From an uncultured Muribaculaceae bacterium (GTDB taxonomy: Bacteria > Bacteroidota > Bacteroidia > Bacteroidales > Muribaculaceae), in assembly GCA_934555895.1 (NCBI GenBank), contig CAKTFH010000003.1:49429-113428 (forward strand): DNA of 64,000 nucleotides. The letters are read 5' to 3'. Made by a program: the position numbers and the translations under genes. Positions within the stretch are counted from its first letter, which is position 1, and each line of letters opens with the position of its first letter. Under the pieces are notes generated by a model that was given only the letters and a program-made list of their open reading frames with translations, was not told the origin of the DNA and made no database searches. Below are positions 45,800 to 54,576 of this stretch, in pieces.

Positions 45800-46549
45800 G
45801 TGAAACTGCATACATTGTGCTTCGAGGGCGATTATGCTCTTGAAAAGAGAGAAAAGGAAAAATTCAACTATTGCTATGTGAATCTGTATGCCGTCACATT
45901 TGGCATCGCACAGTTTATTCTGACAGAATTACAGCCCATTGACCTTGACGGATGTGGCAAACTGACTATCTGCGCTAATGTTGAGCCACAAAATGAGACA
46001 TACGAGGTCGGCTACCACGCCGCCCCCGAATTGGGCGTGTCGTGGTATAATCTTGACATGGAGACTTCCCGAAAACTTTACAGACTTAAAAAGTTCAGCA
46101 AAGCGTTCAGCGAGGAACTCAGCAATGAGTTTGAGAACTATGTTGCCAATATTATTATGGACATTCTTGTGGAGATTGACCGTGTGCAAGGCGGCAAAAA
46201 TAGCCTTGCAGAGCGGCGTAATGGCATTTTGGAGCGGATGCGGGAGTGCAGATGCGAAAAGGAAATCCTGCTCGAAAAATACTCGAAGCTCCGCCGCGAC
46301 AGGAAGTATCGGGCGATGGTGTACCGGTGCATCGGCCACGGCACAGGCGATGCGATAAGAGTCGATTTAGTCAACTGTGCTACGAAAGAGGTCATCGTGT
46401 CAAGGTGGCTGGAAGAATTGCCCCACACCATTGATATGGCTGGGGCTATAACCAAAACAGCTTGGGATGGCGATGCTTTCAATGTGACATTATACAGAAG
46501 AAGCCCAAGTTGGGTAGAAACAGTAAAACTACTTGAAAATCAATCGTAA
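45800..46549 (+). CDS. Unknown 249-residue cargo protein
   Basis: I do not recognise a family. The frame starts at a GTG (45800) 12 bp after the second SEL1 gene, beginning VKLHTLCFEGDYALEKREKE. It has an N-terminal beta/alpha part, a charged coiled-coil-like middle (about residues 115-175: RRNGILERMRECRCEKEILL, then EKYSKLRRDRKYRAMVYRCI), and a beta-rich end. No signal peptide or membrane helix is seen. It sits between SEL1-repeat genes on one transcript, which suggests a shared task. Confidence 0.7.
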   Translation: MKLHTLCFEGDYALEKREKEKFNYCYVNLYAVTFGIAQFILTELQPIDLDGCGKLTICANVEPQNETYEVGYHAAPELGVSWYNLDMETSRKLYRLKKFSKAFSEELSNEFENYVANIIMDILVEIDRVQGGKNSLAERRNGILERMRECRCEKEILLEKYSKLRRDRKYRAMVYRCIGHGTGDAIRVDLVNCATKEVIVSRWLEELPHTIDMAGAITKTAWDGDAFNVTLYRRSPSWVETVKLLENQS

Positions 46550-46550
46550 A

Positions 46551-47639
46551 ATGATGATAGAATACGAAAAGAAATATACTGACAAGTCATTTGACATTGA
46601 TAAGTGTCGGGAGTCGGCGCAGTCGGGCTATGCTCTGGCACAATATCAGCTCGGACAATGTTATGAGGAAGGCATAGGCGTAGAGCGTAATTTGGCTAAG
46701 GCTTTCAAATTGTACTGGCTCGCATCGGATAAATGCCGCCCGGCAAAAGAGCGTCTGAACAAGGATAGTTATCAAGGACAACTTGCCAAATGGCTGAAAA
46801 AGGCGGTTAACGGCAAGCAGTTGACCGATGCTAACTTGGCGGAAGCAATGTGTATGCTCGGCTGTTGTTATTTTCATTGTTGGGGCGTTGACTGCGACAT
46901 GGTTTCTGCTGTCGAATGGTGGCAGAAAGCCACCGACTTGGGCGATGCCTATGCAAACGACCGCTTAGGATATTGTCACAGACTCGGCAAAGGTGGTCTG
47001 CCAAAAGATGCGGAGCAGGCTTTCGCCCACTATCTGAAAGCGGCAGAAGGCGGATATTCCGAGGATTATTTCTCTGTGGGATTGTGTTATAAAGAGGGCG
47101 ACGGAGTGGCATGTGATGATGAAAAAGCCTTTGGTTGGTTCAAGAAAGCAGCCGAGCATGACGACCCGATGGCTTGGGTGGAACTTGCCAATTGCTACGC
47201 CGCCGCAATCGGCACGGCACAGGATTATGCGAAAGCCGTCGAGTGGTACGGCAAGGCTGCCGATTTACGCGGCAATGCTTTCCCCGACGCATTGCGCGGT
47301 CTCGGCAACTGTTACGCGGCAGGACACGGCGTGGAGCAGGACTGGAACAAGGCTGTCGAATTATACCGTCAGGCGGCAAAAACCGGTGACCCTGAATCGC
47401 AATACCTCCTTGCCCGCTGCTATGCCGAGGGGCACGGAGTTGAGCAGGATCTGGCAGAGGCTGTGCACCTCTATAAAAAGGCTGCAACCAATATCATTGA
47501 AAACAAAGGATATTACGGACATCCGGGAGCCATGCGTTGCCTTGCCGATTGCTATGCCAAGGGCTTCGGTGTAAGAAAAAATGCGCGTCAGGCTGCCGCA
47601 TGGTATGCCAAAGCTGCCGAACGGAAGCATGATGCGTAA
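46551..47639 (+). CDS. SEL1-like repeat protein (third and largest)
   Basis: From the ATG at 46551 this protein has 362 residues built of about eight SEL1 units: ALAQYQLGQCYEEGIGVERN, then MCMLGCCYFHCWGVDCDMVS, YANDRLGYCHRLGKGGLPKD, YFSVGLCYKEGDGVACDDEK, LANCYAAAIGTAQDYAKAVE, LGNCYAAGHGVEQDWNKAVE and LARCYAEGHGVEQDLAEAVH, with a last ADCYAKGFGVRKNARQAAAW. Each is followed by WxxKAA or equivalent. No enzyme domain is visible, so it is probably a binding scaffold. It begins one base after the unknown protein's stop and overlaps the next gene by eight bases. Confidence 0.87.
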   Translation: MMIEYEKKYTDKSFDIDKCRESAQSGYALAQYQLGQCYEEGIGVERNLAKAFKLYWLASDKCRPAKERLNKDSYQGQLAKWLKKAVNGKQLTDANLAEAMCMLGCCYFHCWGVDCDMVSAVEWWQKATDLGDAYANDRLGYCHRLGKGGLPKDAEQAFAHYLKAAEGGYSEDYFSVGLCYKEGDGVACDDEKAFGWFKKAAEHDDPMAWVELANCYAAAIGTAQDYAKAVEWYGKAADLRGNAFPDALRGLGNCYAAGHGVEQDWNKAVELYRQAAKTGDPESQYLLARCYAEGHGVEQDLAEAVHLYKKAATNIIENKGYYGHPGAMRCLADCYAKGFGVRKNARQAAAWYAKAAERKHDA

Positions 47640-47973
47640 GCGTCGTATTAAATATATCGCGGTGGCTGTAACGTTGCTCCTGATAATCGGTTTATGCCGG
47701 GGCTGCTATAATATTTTCGTGAATGCGGAGCAGGAGGTTTTCACTTCCACGCAAGGGACGAACACAATTATCGTGCAATACGATTTCATGTCGCGCCCCA
47801 CGGTCTATAAAAAGCGGTTGCTTTGGGACAAGGAACTTTGGGCATATCCGGGCAGCGGCTTCATGGAAACTGTGCATTACAATGTTGAATGGTTGTCGGA
47901 AGACAAATTCCGCATAAGCTACGATGATGAAGCTGACGAATACGATGAGGATTTTATCATTGAGATTCCATAA
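47632..47973 (+). CDS. Small membrane-anchored protein, last gene of the cargo operon
   Basis: This 113-residue protein begins MRKRRIKYIAVAVTLLLIIG, a basic start followed by one hydrophobic helix; the remainder is probably outside the cytoplasm. The cysteines in LCRGCYN lie at the end of the helix, but no true lipobox is seen. The C-terminus is very acidic (DDEADEYDEDFIIEIP). The start overlaps the SEL1 gene by eight bases; the ATG at 47629 is an alternative. No family is recognised. It is convergent with the relaxase gene. Confidence 0.65.
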   Translation: MRKRRIKYIAVAVTLLLIIGLCRGCYNIFVNAEQEVFTSTQGTNTIIVQYDFMSRPTVYKKRLLWDKELWAYPGSGFMETVHYNVEWLSEDKFRISYDDEADEYDEDFIIEIP

Positions 47974-48016
47974 ATAATCCACCGAAAGAAGTGATTTTCT
48001 CTCGGTGGATTTTTGA

Positions 48017-49414
48017 TTAGTGTAGCTTGGGACCTTTGCGTTGTTGTTTGGCTTTCTGTTCGTCACGGAAGCGGCGTTTGGCTTCCTCAAAGCTCATGCC
48101 GGGGTGCATTTCAAGGAAGTGCTTGAAGTCGTCCGGCACTCCGCCTCCGAGGGCGAAGCCTTGTTCTTCGGGTACGCTTCCGCCGAGATAAGGCGATGAG
48201 AACCGTATCCCGGCACCCGGAGATGACGATGCGGGAGATTGCTTTGTCGCCAACTGTCGCTGGAATGATTCCGGAATCTTGTGGTCGGAGGGATATGAAC
48301 GGCTCATGACAGGCGCACGTTTGTCGAAATCATACCATATCCAATGGGTGAGAGGCACAACACCACCCGGTTCACAGATTCCGATGCTGATGAACTGACC
48401 TTCCTGATAGGCTTGCTGCTTAAGCCGGTCGATCTTTACACCGCACACCATATCCGGCAATGGCGGGATGACAATCGGCACAGGCTGCTTTGACCTGGGC
48501 AGTGACTGTCGTTGCGGTTGAGGCTGAGGCCGTGGCTGCTGCGATGTCCGGGCTTGAACCTTTGCCTCCTGCTGTTTCTCCCTGCGGGCCCTGAATTTCA
48601 GTTCAAGGTTCTCGCGGCTGAAAAAAGGGTCAAGTTTCCTGTGCCAGAATTCCTGCCCGCCAACTCCGAAATAAAGATTGACACGCCCTGACTTTCCGGT
48701 TTTCTCTCTCACGGTTATGCCGTTCCGATGTAACCGGCCAACGAAAGAATCCCAGTCGGTGACTGATGGAGAAAGATAGACTCTTGCAATGTCATGGACA
48801 AGCTGATAGCGGACTTTCTCTTTGCCACGCAGTTTGGAGATATCGGTGTTGAGCTTGCTCCTGCCCTGAATCAGACGATGTTTCAGATTGAGAGCCTTGC
48901 AGACGCGCTCATTCTTCTTGAAGTTGGTGGTCTGAGTCAGTATCTTGCCGTCATAGTCAACCCGGCTGAAAACGATATGGCAATGCGGATGCGCCTTGTC
49001 ATAATGTCGTACCACTATGTATGGGGTATTGGTCAACCCCATCTGCCTCATGTAGTCCTGCGCCACTTCGGCCATTAGCTCGTCTGTCATTCTTGGAGCA
49101 TCACTCGGGTGGAAGTCGAGGGATATGTGACCGACCGGGTCTTTGACAGGCTTACGCTGTCGCGACGGTCGGGCGATGTCGTCAGCCATAGCCTTGCGGC
49201 CTTCATATATCCTTATGTCGCCGGATGAGGATATGAGTTTCCAGTCTTTGGAAAGATGGTCGATTATATCCTCACCCTTATTACTCTCATACTTCCGTTC
49301 ATCGGCTTTCTGCCCTCGTGACTGTTCTATCCGGAGCTTTTCTTCGAGTTTGCGGCGGGTAACGTAATCGACACATCCGCCAAAACCGGAGCCGCCTATT
49401 ATATATGCTATCAT
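48017..49414 (-). CDS. MobA-type relaxase
   Basis: This 465-residue protein nicks the element at oriT to start conjugal transfer. The N-terminus MIAYIIGGSGFGGCVDYVTR and the metal-binding motif VRHYDKAHPHCHIVFSRVDY (near residue 140) identify a Bacteroides-type relaxase (MobA/BmgA). A candidate attacking Tyr lies in the N-terminal CVDYVT. The C-terminal third is Gln/Pro-rich and disordered (ARTSQQPRPQPQPQRQ). It lies 6 bp after the MobC-like gene and is convergent with the cargo operon. Confidence 0.88.
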   Translation of the reverse strand: MIAYIIGGSGFGGCVDYVTRRKLEEKLRIEQSRGQKADERKYESNKGEDIIDHLSKDWKLISSSGDIRIYEGRKAMADDIARPSRQRKPVKDPVGHISLDFHPSDAPRMTDELMAEVAQDYMRQMGLTNTPYIVVRHYDKAHPHCHIVFSRVDYDGKILTQTTNFKKNERVCKALNLKHRLIQGRSKLNTDISKLRGKEKVRYQLVHDIARVYLSPSVTDWDSFVGRLHRNGITVREKTGKSGRVNLYFGVGGQEFWHRKLDPFFSRENLELKFRARREKQQEAKVQARTSQQPRPQPQPQRQSLPRSKQPVPIVIPPLPDMVCGVKIDRLKQQAYQEGQFISIGICEPGGVVPLTHWIWYDFDKRAPVMSRSYPSDHKIPESFQRQLATKQSPASSSPGAGIRFSSPYLGGSVPEEQGFALGGGVPDDFKHFLEMHPGMSFEEAKRRFRDEQKAKQQRKGPKLH

Positions 49415-49420
49415 AGGAAA

Positions 49421-49804
49421 TTAAGAGCTTAATTTTGCGAAGAGTTCGCGGAATTGACTGAGGTAGAACTGCACATCACGGGCCATGGCATCGAGTCCGC
49501 GCTGATGACACAGGCGCAGGAGCTGGTTGAAATTATTACTCATGCCGGAGAGATTGCGGGCGATTCTCATTTCAGACTCATTGAGCCGTGGAACAATGTT
49601 GGGATTTAGCGTCACCGAGCGGATATACTCGCTGACATTTTTCATACCGGCTCGCCTGACGTTGGCAAGCAGAAGGGCGTTTTCAGCCTCGTTGTATCTT
49701 GTATGCCGGACGTAGGACTGGCGCTCCTCTTCCGGCAGGGAGGGACGACCGTTGCGGTGCCCTTCCTTGATATTCGACTTACGGGTCGGGGATTTGGGTT
49801 TCAT
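49421..49804 (-). CDS. MobC-like relaxosome protein
   Basis: From the ATG at 49804 this is a 127-residue basic protein. It shows a conserved MobC pattern: NVSEYIRSVTLNPNIVPRLN near the middle, then IARNLSGMSNNFNQLLRLCH. Such proteins help the relaxase open oriT. A frame extension to 49858 crosses the palindrome of the candidate oriT and is rejected. It lies 6 bp upstream of the relaxase gene, so both would be made from one message. Confidence 0.82.
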   Translation of the reverse strand: MKPKSPTRKSNIKEGHRNGRPSLPEEERQSYVRHTRYNEAENALLLANVRRAGMKNVSEYIRSVTLNPNIVPRLNESEMRIARNLSGMSNNFNQLLRLCHQRGLDAMARDVQFYLSQFRELFAKLSS

Positions 49805-49850
49805 TGGCTGGGGGGATTGAGGGTTTGAAAATGGAGGGGCATGGCGGTTT

Positions 49851-49961
49851 CGGTACACCGGTGTACCGCTCCACCCGGTGCAATGGAGGGTGGCGAGGGG
49901 AGCGACAGGGTCGCGACGATTTTTGTATCACAAAAATCTAACCTCGCTTTGCCCCTCCATT
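49851..49961. other. Candidate origin of transfer (oriT)
   Basis: The 110 bases upstream of the mob genes hold nested inverted repeats. There is an 18-bp palindrome CGGTACACCGGTGTACCG (49851-49868), AATGGAGGG/CCCTCCATT (49882-49890 with 49953-49961), GCGAC/GTCGC (49902-49906 with 49910-49914), and GATTTTTGT/ACAAAAATC (49918-49926 with 49930-49938). Such structures just upstream of mobC/mobA are the usual form of oriT. No nick site could be named. Confidence 0.6.
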
Positions 49962-50004
49962 ACCCTTGTGGATAGATACCGCCGCGCCCTGAATCAGATA
50001 GATT

Positions 50005-50910
50005 TCAGATGCTTATTTTTACACCCGAGAGTTTGCGGTTGATAAGTTCGCGGTTGTCATCAAAGAACGCTTTGAGAATATTGATGACGATATGGGACGG
50101 AGCCAGATTCGGCACGCCGCTCAACCGTGCGAGCGTCTCAAGTGCGTTGCGGAGTTCGAGAGGAAGAAACACCGGCTTCTTCTCGCCGAGACTGACGAGG
50201 TGGAGAAACTCACGGCTCAACTCATCGAAATCGGCATCAATCTTTTTGGCACTGACGCGCGATTTCTTTGGCTGTTCCACGGTGGCGGAGTTTGGCCGCG
50301 ACTCAGCTTGTGGCGGAACAGAAGCTGTGTCCGTGTCGGAGTTCTGAACGTCGGGAGCATCGGTGATCGGCGATGACGGAGGCAATACATCTTTCACCTC
50401 CGGCTCGGAAGCTGCGGACGGTGTAACCGGTGTACCGGTAGACTGAGGTTGCGGTTGCACCGCATCGTCCGGTATCTCGGTCTCCGTTGTCTTGGTTGAC
50501 TGATGTTCCGGTTGACTGCTTGCCTGTGCATCCGGTTGATTGGCTGGCTCATCAGTATCGAGCTTATTCCCTGTCACCGAGTAGCCCGGTCGCCTTACGT
50601 CCGGAATCGTGTCGAGTCGTCTTTCCTTTTCGGCGTTGATTTCCGCAATTATCCTCTTGCAATCTTCGCCATATTTCGGTATGAACTCTTCCAGATTCTC
50701 GGGCTCCCATCTGAAACGCCATGCGTTCAACTTCATTTCCGGGAGCGGAGGCTCTCTATCTGTCATGTTCCATGGAATTGAATATTCCATAATGCGAGCT
50801 TCCTTTTTCTTTGCAGCTTCTTTTTCCTTTCGGGACTCCTCTTCCAGTTCCTCAAGGTATTTATCCGCATCAAAACCTGATGCTTTGTTGGATTTGGTTG
50901 ATTTTGCCAT
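50005..50910 (-). CDS. Unknown mobile-element protein, possible DUF3408-like C-terminus
   Basis: From the ATG at 50910 this 301-residue protein has three parts. The N-terminus is a charged helix (DADKYLEELEEESRKEKEAA), the middle (about 105-210) is a low-complexity Pro/Gln/Ser/Thr linker, and the last 75 residues form a compact helical domain (DFDELSREFLHLVSLGEKKP, LPLELRNALETLARLSG, SHIVINILKAFFDDNRELIN). That end resembles DUF3408/TraB-type proteins of Bacteroides conjugative elements, which may bind DNA. It lies across the candidate oriT from mobC. The assignment is weak. Confidence 0.6.
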   Translation of the reverse strand: MAKSTKSNKASGFDADKYLEELEEESRKEKEAAKKKEARIMEYSIPWNMTDREPPLPEMKLNAWRFRWEPENLEEFIPKYGEDCKRIIAEINAEKERRLDTIPDVRRPGYSVTGNKLDTDEPANQPDAQASSQPEHQSTKTTETEIPDDAVQPQPQSTGTPVTPSAASEPEVKDVLPPSSPITDAPDVQNSDTDTASVPPQAESRPNSATVEQPKKSRVSAKKIDADFDELSREFLHLVSLGEKKPVFLPLELRNALETLARLSGVPNLAPSHIVINILKAFFDDNRELINRKLSGVKISI

Positions 50911-51240
50911 ATCATTGTGAATTGTGGACACCGAGATAAAAGTCTCGGCGACCGGGTGAGGTGTTGAATTTGATAAACTGATGAATCGGACAGGTATATT
51001 TAATCATATCAGTGCGTTATCTGTTCATCATTGTTTCATCGTTATTATATGGGCGGTGAGAAGAAAATTTCGGCGAGGGAAAAGAAAATTGAGGTTTTCT
51101 CTCAGTGCCACTATATTTTCTTTTCATTGCCTTTCATCCTTTGATGAAGCGTTGATGAATAACCGATGAGAAGAAAAGGCACTGAAAAACAATAGACTGT
51201 CTCTCCTTTCATCAGTTCATCAAATTTCAACGAGAAAAAA

Positions 51241-52470
51241 TTATAAATTTTCCAACATCTGACGGGTGACGGTGTAGTATCGTCCGCAACGGCGGGTCTC
51301 AACGTATGTTTCTTCGTTGAGGAACATCCCGACGGTGTAGGTCGTGTAGCAGAACGAGTTGGAGGCTGGTTTGAGCTTCCAGCAGTCCTGCACTACCTTC
51401 CGGAGCTGGCTGCGGTCAGCCTTGACCTGACGGTAGCCGAAAAGACTCAGGATGTCGTTGAAGCAGAAATCGACCTCGTCGATTTTGCGCGAGTCCATTA
51501 TCTCGGTCAGCAGCTCGGCAAGTTCCAGCTCCACACGGTTGCGATTGGCACGGATGATTTTCTGCAATGCCTCGGTGTCGAGCAGCGCGGGATTGAACCA
51601 CATGCGGCTTTCCTCGGCGGTTGTCAGCTGCCGATAGGTTAGGGCGTGGAGAAAGGCCGGTATCTCGTAGCGGATTTTCTCCAGAAACGTGGTGTCGTCC
51701 GTTGTGAGCCTCGGAACCTTCCGCACCCAATAGCGGGTCTCGCCGGGGTCGATGACCACGGGTAGATACTCGTTGTTGGAACAGAGCACGAACTTGGCGA
51801 AGAAACTCACCTCCTCACGGTCGCGCCCTTTTGCCTCCATCTTGTAGTTGTAGGTGGTGCTGAGATTCTTCAGGCGCTCGGAGTCCTCGCGCTTGTTGAG
51901 CAGCACCTCGTCAACCACGATGACGAGTTTGCCGTTCCAGTCGTCGTTGAACTGACTGCGGAAGTTCTCGTTGGTGTTGAAGGTCACGTTTGCCTCAAAA
52001 AGCGATTTGAGGAAATTGAGGAAGGTGGATTTGCCTGTGTTGCGCTCCTCCGACACCAAAAGCAGAATAGGTAATTTCTGCAACGGCATGGTGTAGAGGA
52101 TTTGCAGGTAATCAAGACCGAGATTGTACTGTTCGCCGAAGATGTGGCGCACAAGCGATTCGATGCACGGCCATTCTCCCTCGGCAGGGATATGGCTGAG
52201 TGGTGAATACTTGTTCTTGAAACTGCCTACAACTGGCTGATAGTCCAGATGCGACGGGACACAGCAGAAGCCGTCGTATTTGGGCACGTTGGCAAGGAAG
52301 TCCTTGCCGTAGTCCTGACGGATTGCCTCGATGGTCCACGGTATGCTGCGCTCGATGAGCTGTCCGGCAGCGTTGGGCTGGCGGACAATCTTGTAGTAAG
52401 TGGTACCGATGCGCTCGAAGCGGTCGTCGGCGGGAGGTGTAACTATTACGTCTTCCATAAGCTCAGTCAT
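51241..52470 (-). CDS. SF3/primase-helicase (DUF5906-like) replication protein
   Basis: This 409-residue protein has the core of a P4/D5-type helicase: Walker A LLVSEERNTGKSTFLNFL near residue 140, Walker B KLVIVVDEVLLN, and the sensor strand FAKFVLCSNNEYLPVVID followed by an arginine-rich RYWVRKVPRL. No zinc-binding primase domain is visible, so it may only unwind, or work with host primase. In NBU-type elements a primase/helicase near the mob genes supports replication of the circular form. Its start overlaps the HTH gene by eight bases. It is followed by 310 bases of AT-rich spacer. Confidence 0.83.
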   Translation of the reverse strand: MTELMEDVIVTPPADDRFERIGTTYYKIVRQPNAAGQLIERSIPWTIEAIRQDYGKDFLANVPKYDGFCCVPSHLDYQPVVGSFKNKYSPLSHIPAEGEWPCIESLVRHIFGEQYNLGLDYLQILYTMPLQKLPILLLVSEERNTGKSTFLNFLKSLFEANVTFNTNENFRSQFNDDWNGKLVIVVDEVLLNKREDSERLKNLSTTYNYKMEAKGRDREEVSFFAKFVLCSNNEYLPVVIDPGETRYWVRKVPRLTTDDTTFLEKIRYEIPAFLHALTYRQLTTAEESRMWFNPALLDTEALQKIIRANRNRVELELAELLTEIMDSRKIDEVDFCFNDILSLFGYRQVKADRSQLRKVVQDCWKLKPASNSFCYTTYTVGMFLNEETYVETRRCGRYYTVTRQMLENL

Positions 52471-52792
52471 CGTTGGAGGGGTTGATAATGGAGTTGACTT
52501 CCCGCAGGCTGTAGCGGGTGCTTCCGTTCACCTTGAATGGGTGTAGTCTGCCGTCCTTGGTCATGTTATAGACCGTGGTCTCGCAGACACCGAGCCGCTC
52601 GGCAACCTCTTTCTTGGAGATTGACTTGTCCTGCTCCGCCTCCATGTAGAGGGGGAGCAGACGCTCGCGGGTGGCTTCGATTGTGTCCACCACAAGCTGA
52701 TGGAGGTCAGAGAGGCGGACGTTGAGGAGAATATCGGGGGAGTCAGGGTCGAGTGCCGACGCCTGAAGAAGGTCAAAAAGATTCAATTTCAT
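52463..52792 (-). CDS. Excisionase-like helix-turn-helix protein
   Basis: From the ATG at 52792 this is a 109-residue DNA-binding protein. The C-terminal half is an HTH_17/excisionase domain: ISKKEVAERLGVCETTVYNM, then TKDGRLHPFKVNGSTRYSLR and EVNSIINP. It overlaps the helicase start by eight bases. In NBU-type elements such a protein lies between integrase and primase and helps excision. The upstream frame extension to 52840 lacks a plausible start. Confidence 0.82.
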   Translation of the reverse strand: MKLNLFDLLQASALDPDSPDILLNVRLSDLHQLVVDTIEATRERLLPLYMEAEQDKSISKKEVAERLGVCETTVYNMTKDGRLHPFKVNGSTRYSLREVNSIINPSNDD

Positions 52793-52869
52793 CTGAGGGA
52801 AATGAATTTGAGGATTATATCGCCAAGTAACTCGCATCACACGCAGCCCCGGCGACGAAAGAGGCTGCG

Positions 52870-53845
52870 GTGACGTGTCCCCGAAAGGACATAGGAAGGG
52901 CTATCGGCTATTTTTCTCTAAAGCCGACGACGGTTTATGCCGAGCTGTACGGTTCGGCAAAGGGCGTAGTTCACCCTTTCCCACATCGTGCCGAAAGACA
53001 ACGACATGAGGGGTATCTGTTCCTTATACGGGGCAGATACAAGGGCGATTGTGTCTTACTTTGCAATAAGGTAAGGCATTCGCATTTTTTCTTCTTTTTA
53101 ATTGATTGTTTTTGACGTACAGATTCTGTACGGGCACAGTTGTGGCTGTCGCAAAATTCAGCTCGTATAGGCTCAATGACAGTTTATGTCTGTGCCGTTC
53201 TTTCTTCTTCTGCCGTTGTTCCACGTATTTAATCCGTTGAGCATCGCTTCCTTAGTGCGAGTTGATATCGGGTTAAACCGTTGCGGTTCGTTCCGCATTC
53301 AACGGCAGGCTTTTCATAGTGGTTCCGGATTCTGAGTCCGGTCTTCTGATCAGATACCTCGTTATTATTGTTACAGTGTCAATATCGGGCATGGCATCCG
53401 TTGGGGAGCATCGTTCCTGTTCCGGTCTATAAAGCTGAACGTGTCGCTTCGGGCGTGCGCTGCCTTCAATCGTTACATAAAGATAACAAAATTTTACGAG
53501 ATTTCCAAATCTGCACAATCTCCCGTCGGCGGTTGACATTGTCGGCTATCGTGCGTGTATGGTGTATGTGTGTGTCGATAGCGGCCACAAGTGTCACGCC
53601 TGAATATGGGCACCGGTGTCGGTGTAAGGCTCGGGCAAGTACCCGCACACCGATTTGTTCGCAATGCTTGCGCATCCGGCTGCGAAATTCAGGCACACAC
53701 CTACGGGTGTTGTGCATCGAGTCCGACCCATCGGGGTCGGCTCATAGTGAGTCAGCCCACTCTTGGGCTGCGGGTTATGTCTGCGGCGGATAAGGGTACA
53801 ACCGTCACGGCAGAGCAATCTGACGCTCCGCTATGGTAGCGAAAT
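52870..53845. ncRNA. Hairpin-dense non-coding region, candidate structured RNA or long 5' leader
   Basis: Nearly 1 kb with no convincing gene holds at least a dozen short perfect stem-loops. Examples are GTATCTG/CAGATAC (53013-53040), GTACAG/CTGTAC (53117-53131), CCGTTG-CGG/CCG-CAACGG (53278-53305), CCGGA/TCCGG (53325-53341), and CGGTGT-CGGG/CCCG-ACACCG (53620-53652). ACACC/GGTGT, CCGACCC/GGGTCGG, CTCA/TGAG and AGCCCA/TGGGCT run one after another from 53697 to 53769, and CGCTA/TAGCG follows at 53829-53841. Promoter-like TATCTTTG boxes on the minus strand at 53977-53984 and 54096-54103 would transcribe it towards the excisionase gene. Confidence 0.5.
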
Positions 53846-53976
53846 TTGCCACCGCAACTTTCCAAACAAAGCTTTGTTCAAAAAAGTTCACGATTCAGCG
53901 AAAAATATCATCCATAGCCAAAAATAGTGCATGGCCGGTCATTGTTCCCTGCTGGCTCGGGACTTCTTTTCAGCGG

Positions 53977-54103
53977 CAAAGATAAAGTGTAATTTTCAAT
54001 CCCACCAAATATTTTCCGCCAGATATAACACAAGGTTGTACATGTATCTTGATATATACAACCTGTATAGCGATGGTAGCTTCTCAATTCCCCGGCAAAG
54101 ATA
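53977..54103 (-). promoter_or_regulatory. Two minus-strand promoter-like boxes upstream of the hairpin region
   Basis: TATCTTTG occurs on the minus strand at 53977-53984 and 54096-54103. Each is preceded at about 21 bases by TTTGG, matching the Bacteroidota promoter form. They would drive the hairpin region and then the excisionase/helicase genes. From 54104 to 54576 I see no gene; a short inverted repeat (TATAATCCGCCAAAA / TTTTGGCGGATTATA, near 54210-54260) is the only structure. Confidence 0.45.
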
Positions 54104-54576
54104 ATACCACCTCAACGGACTTTCCAAATTACTCCGGGCCTGGTTCCCGTTATTACGTTCTGGGTACCTTCTTTTCCTTTCTGAGTACCCCTTGCCCTAC
54201 AAAATATGCTTATAATCCGCCAAAACTATGTCCTTCGACCCACTTTTGGCGGATTATAACGAGGTTTTACAATTCTTTTGCCTTTTGATAATGAATATTT
54301 AGGTCTAATTATCAATATGATAAGGGGATATTTTCAAGTTGTAATGGCTCATAAAGCATAAAAGTTCGCCCTTTAGTTCGCCCTTTAAGCGTTCTCCCCA
54401 AGATAATACATTATATACCCTCTTCCTCTATTACGGATTTAATCTATCACGGATAATATAAAACTCGAAGACCTCCCCAGGTGCGCTAATCTTACGGGAA
54501 GCGTGGGAGGTCATATCAAGTGTAAATTTAGCTCGATTCCGTTAATTCTGCAAATATCGCAAGCGTTTATTCTGCT

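Noticed and set aside
49804-49858. Longer MobC-like start at 49858
   Set aside because: It would run through the 18-bp palindrome of the candidate oriT and add a Pro/Asn-rich leader not expected in MobC; the ATG at 49804 is preferred.
52936-52980. Possible group II intron domain V remnant (GAGC...GTACGGTTC followed by a hairpin)
   Set aside because: The 5' half of domain V and its catalytic triad arrangement are missing and there is no reverse transcriptase gene nearby; the likeness is short enough to be chance.
53368-53793. 141-codon plus-strand ORF inside the hairpin-dense region
   Set aside because: It is rich in Cys, Arg and Ser with no domain-like pattern, and several stem-loops run through it; it looks like chance openness.
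53696-53841. Retron or integron attC interpretation of the consecutive hairpins
   Set aside because: No reverse transcriptase and no integron-type integrase are present, and the stems lack the paired R/L box structure of attC sites.
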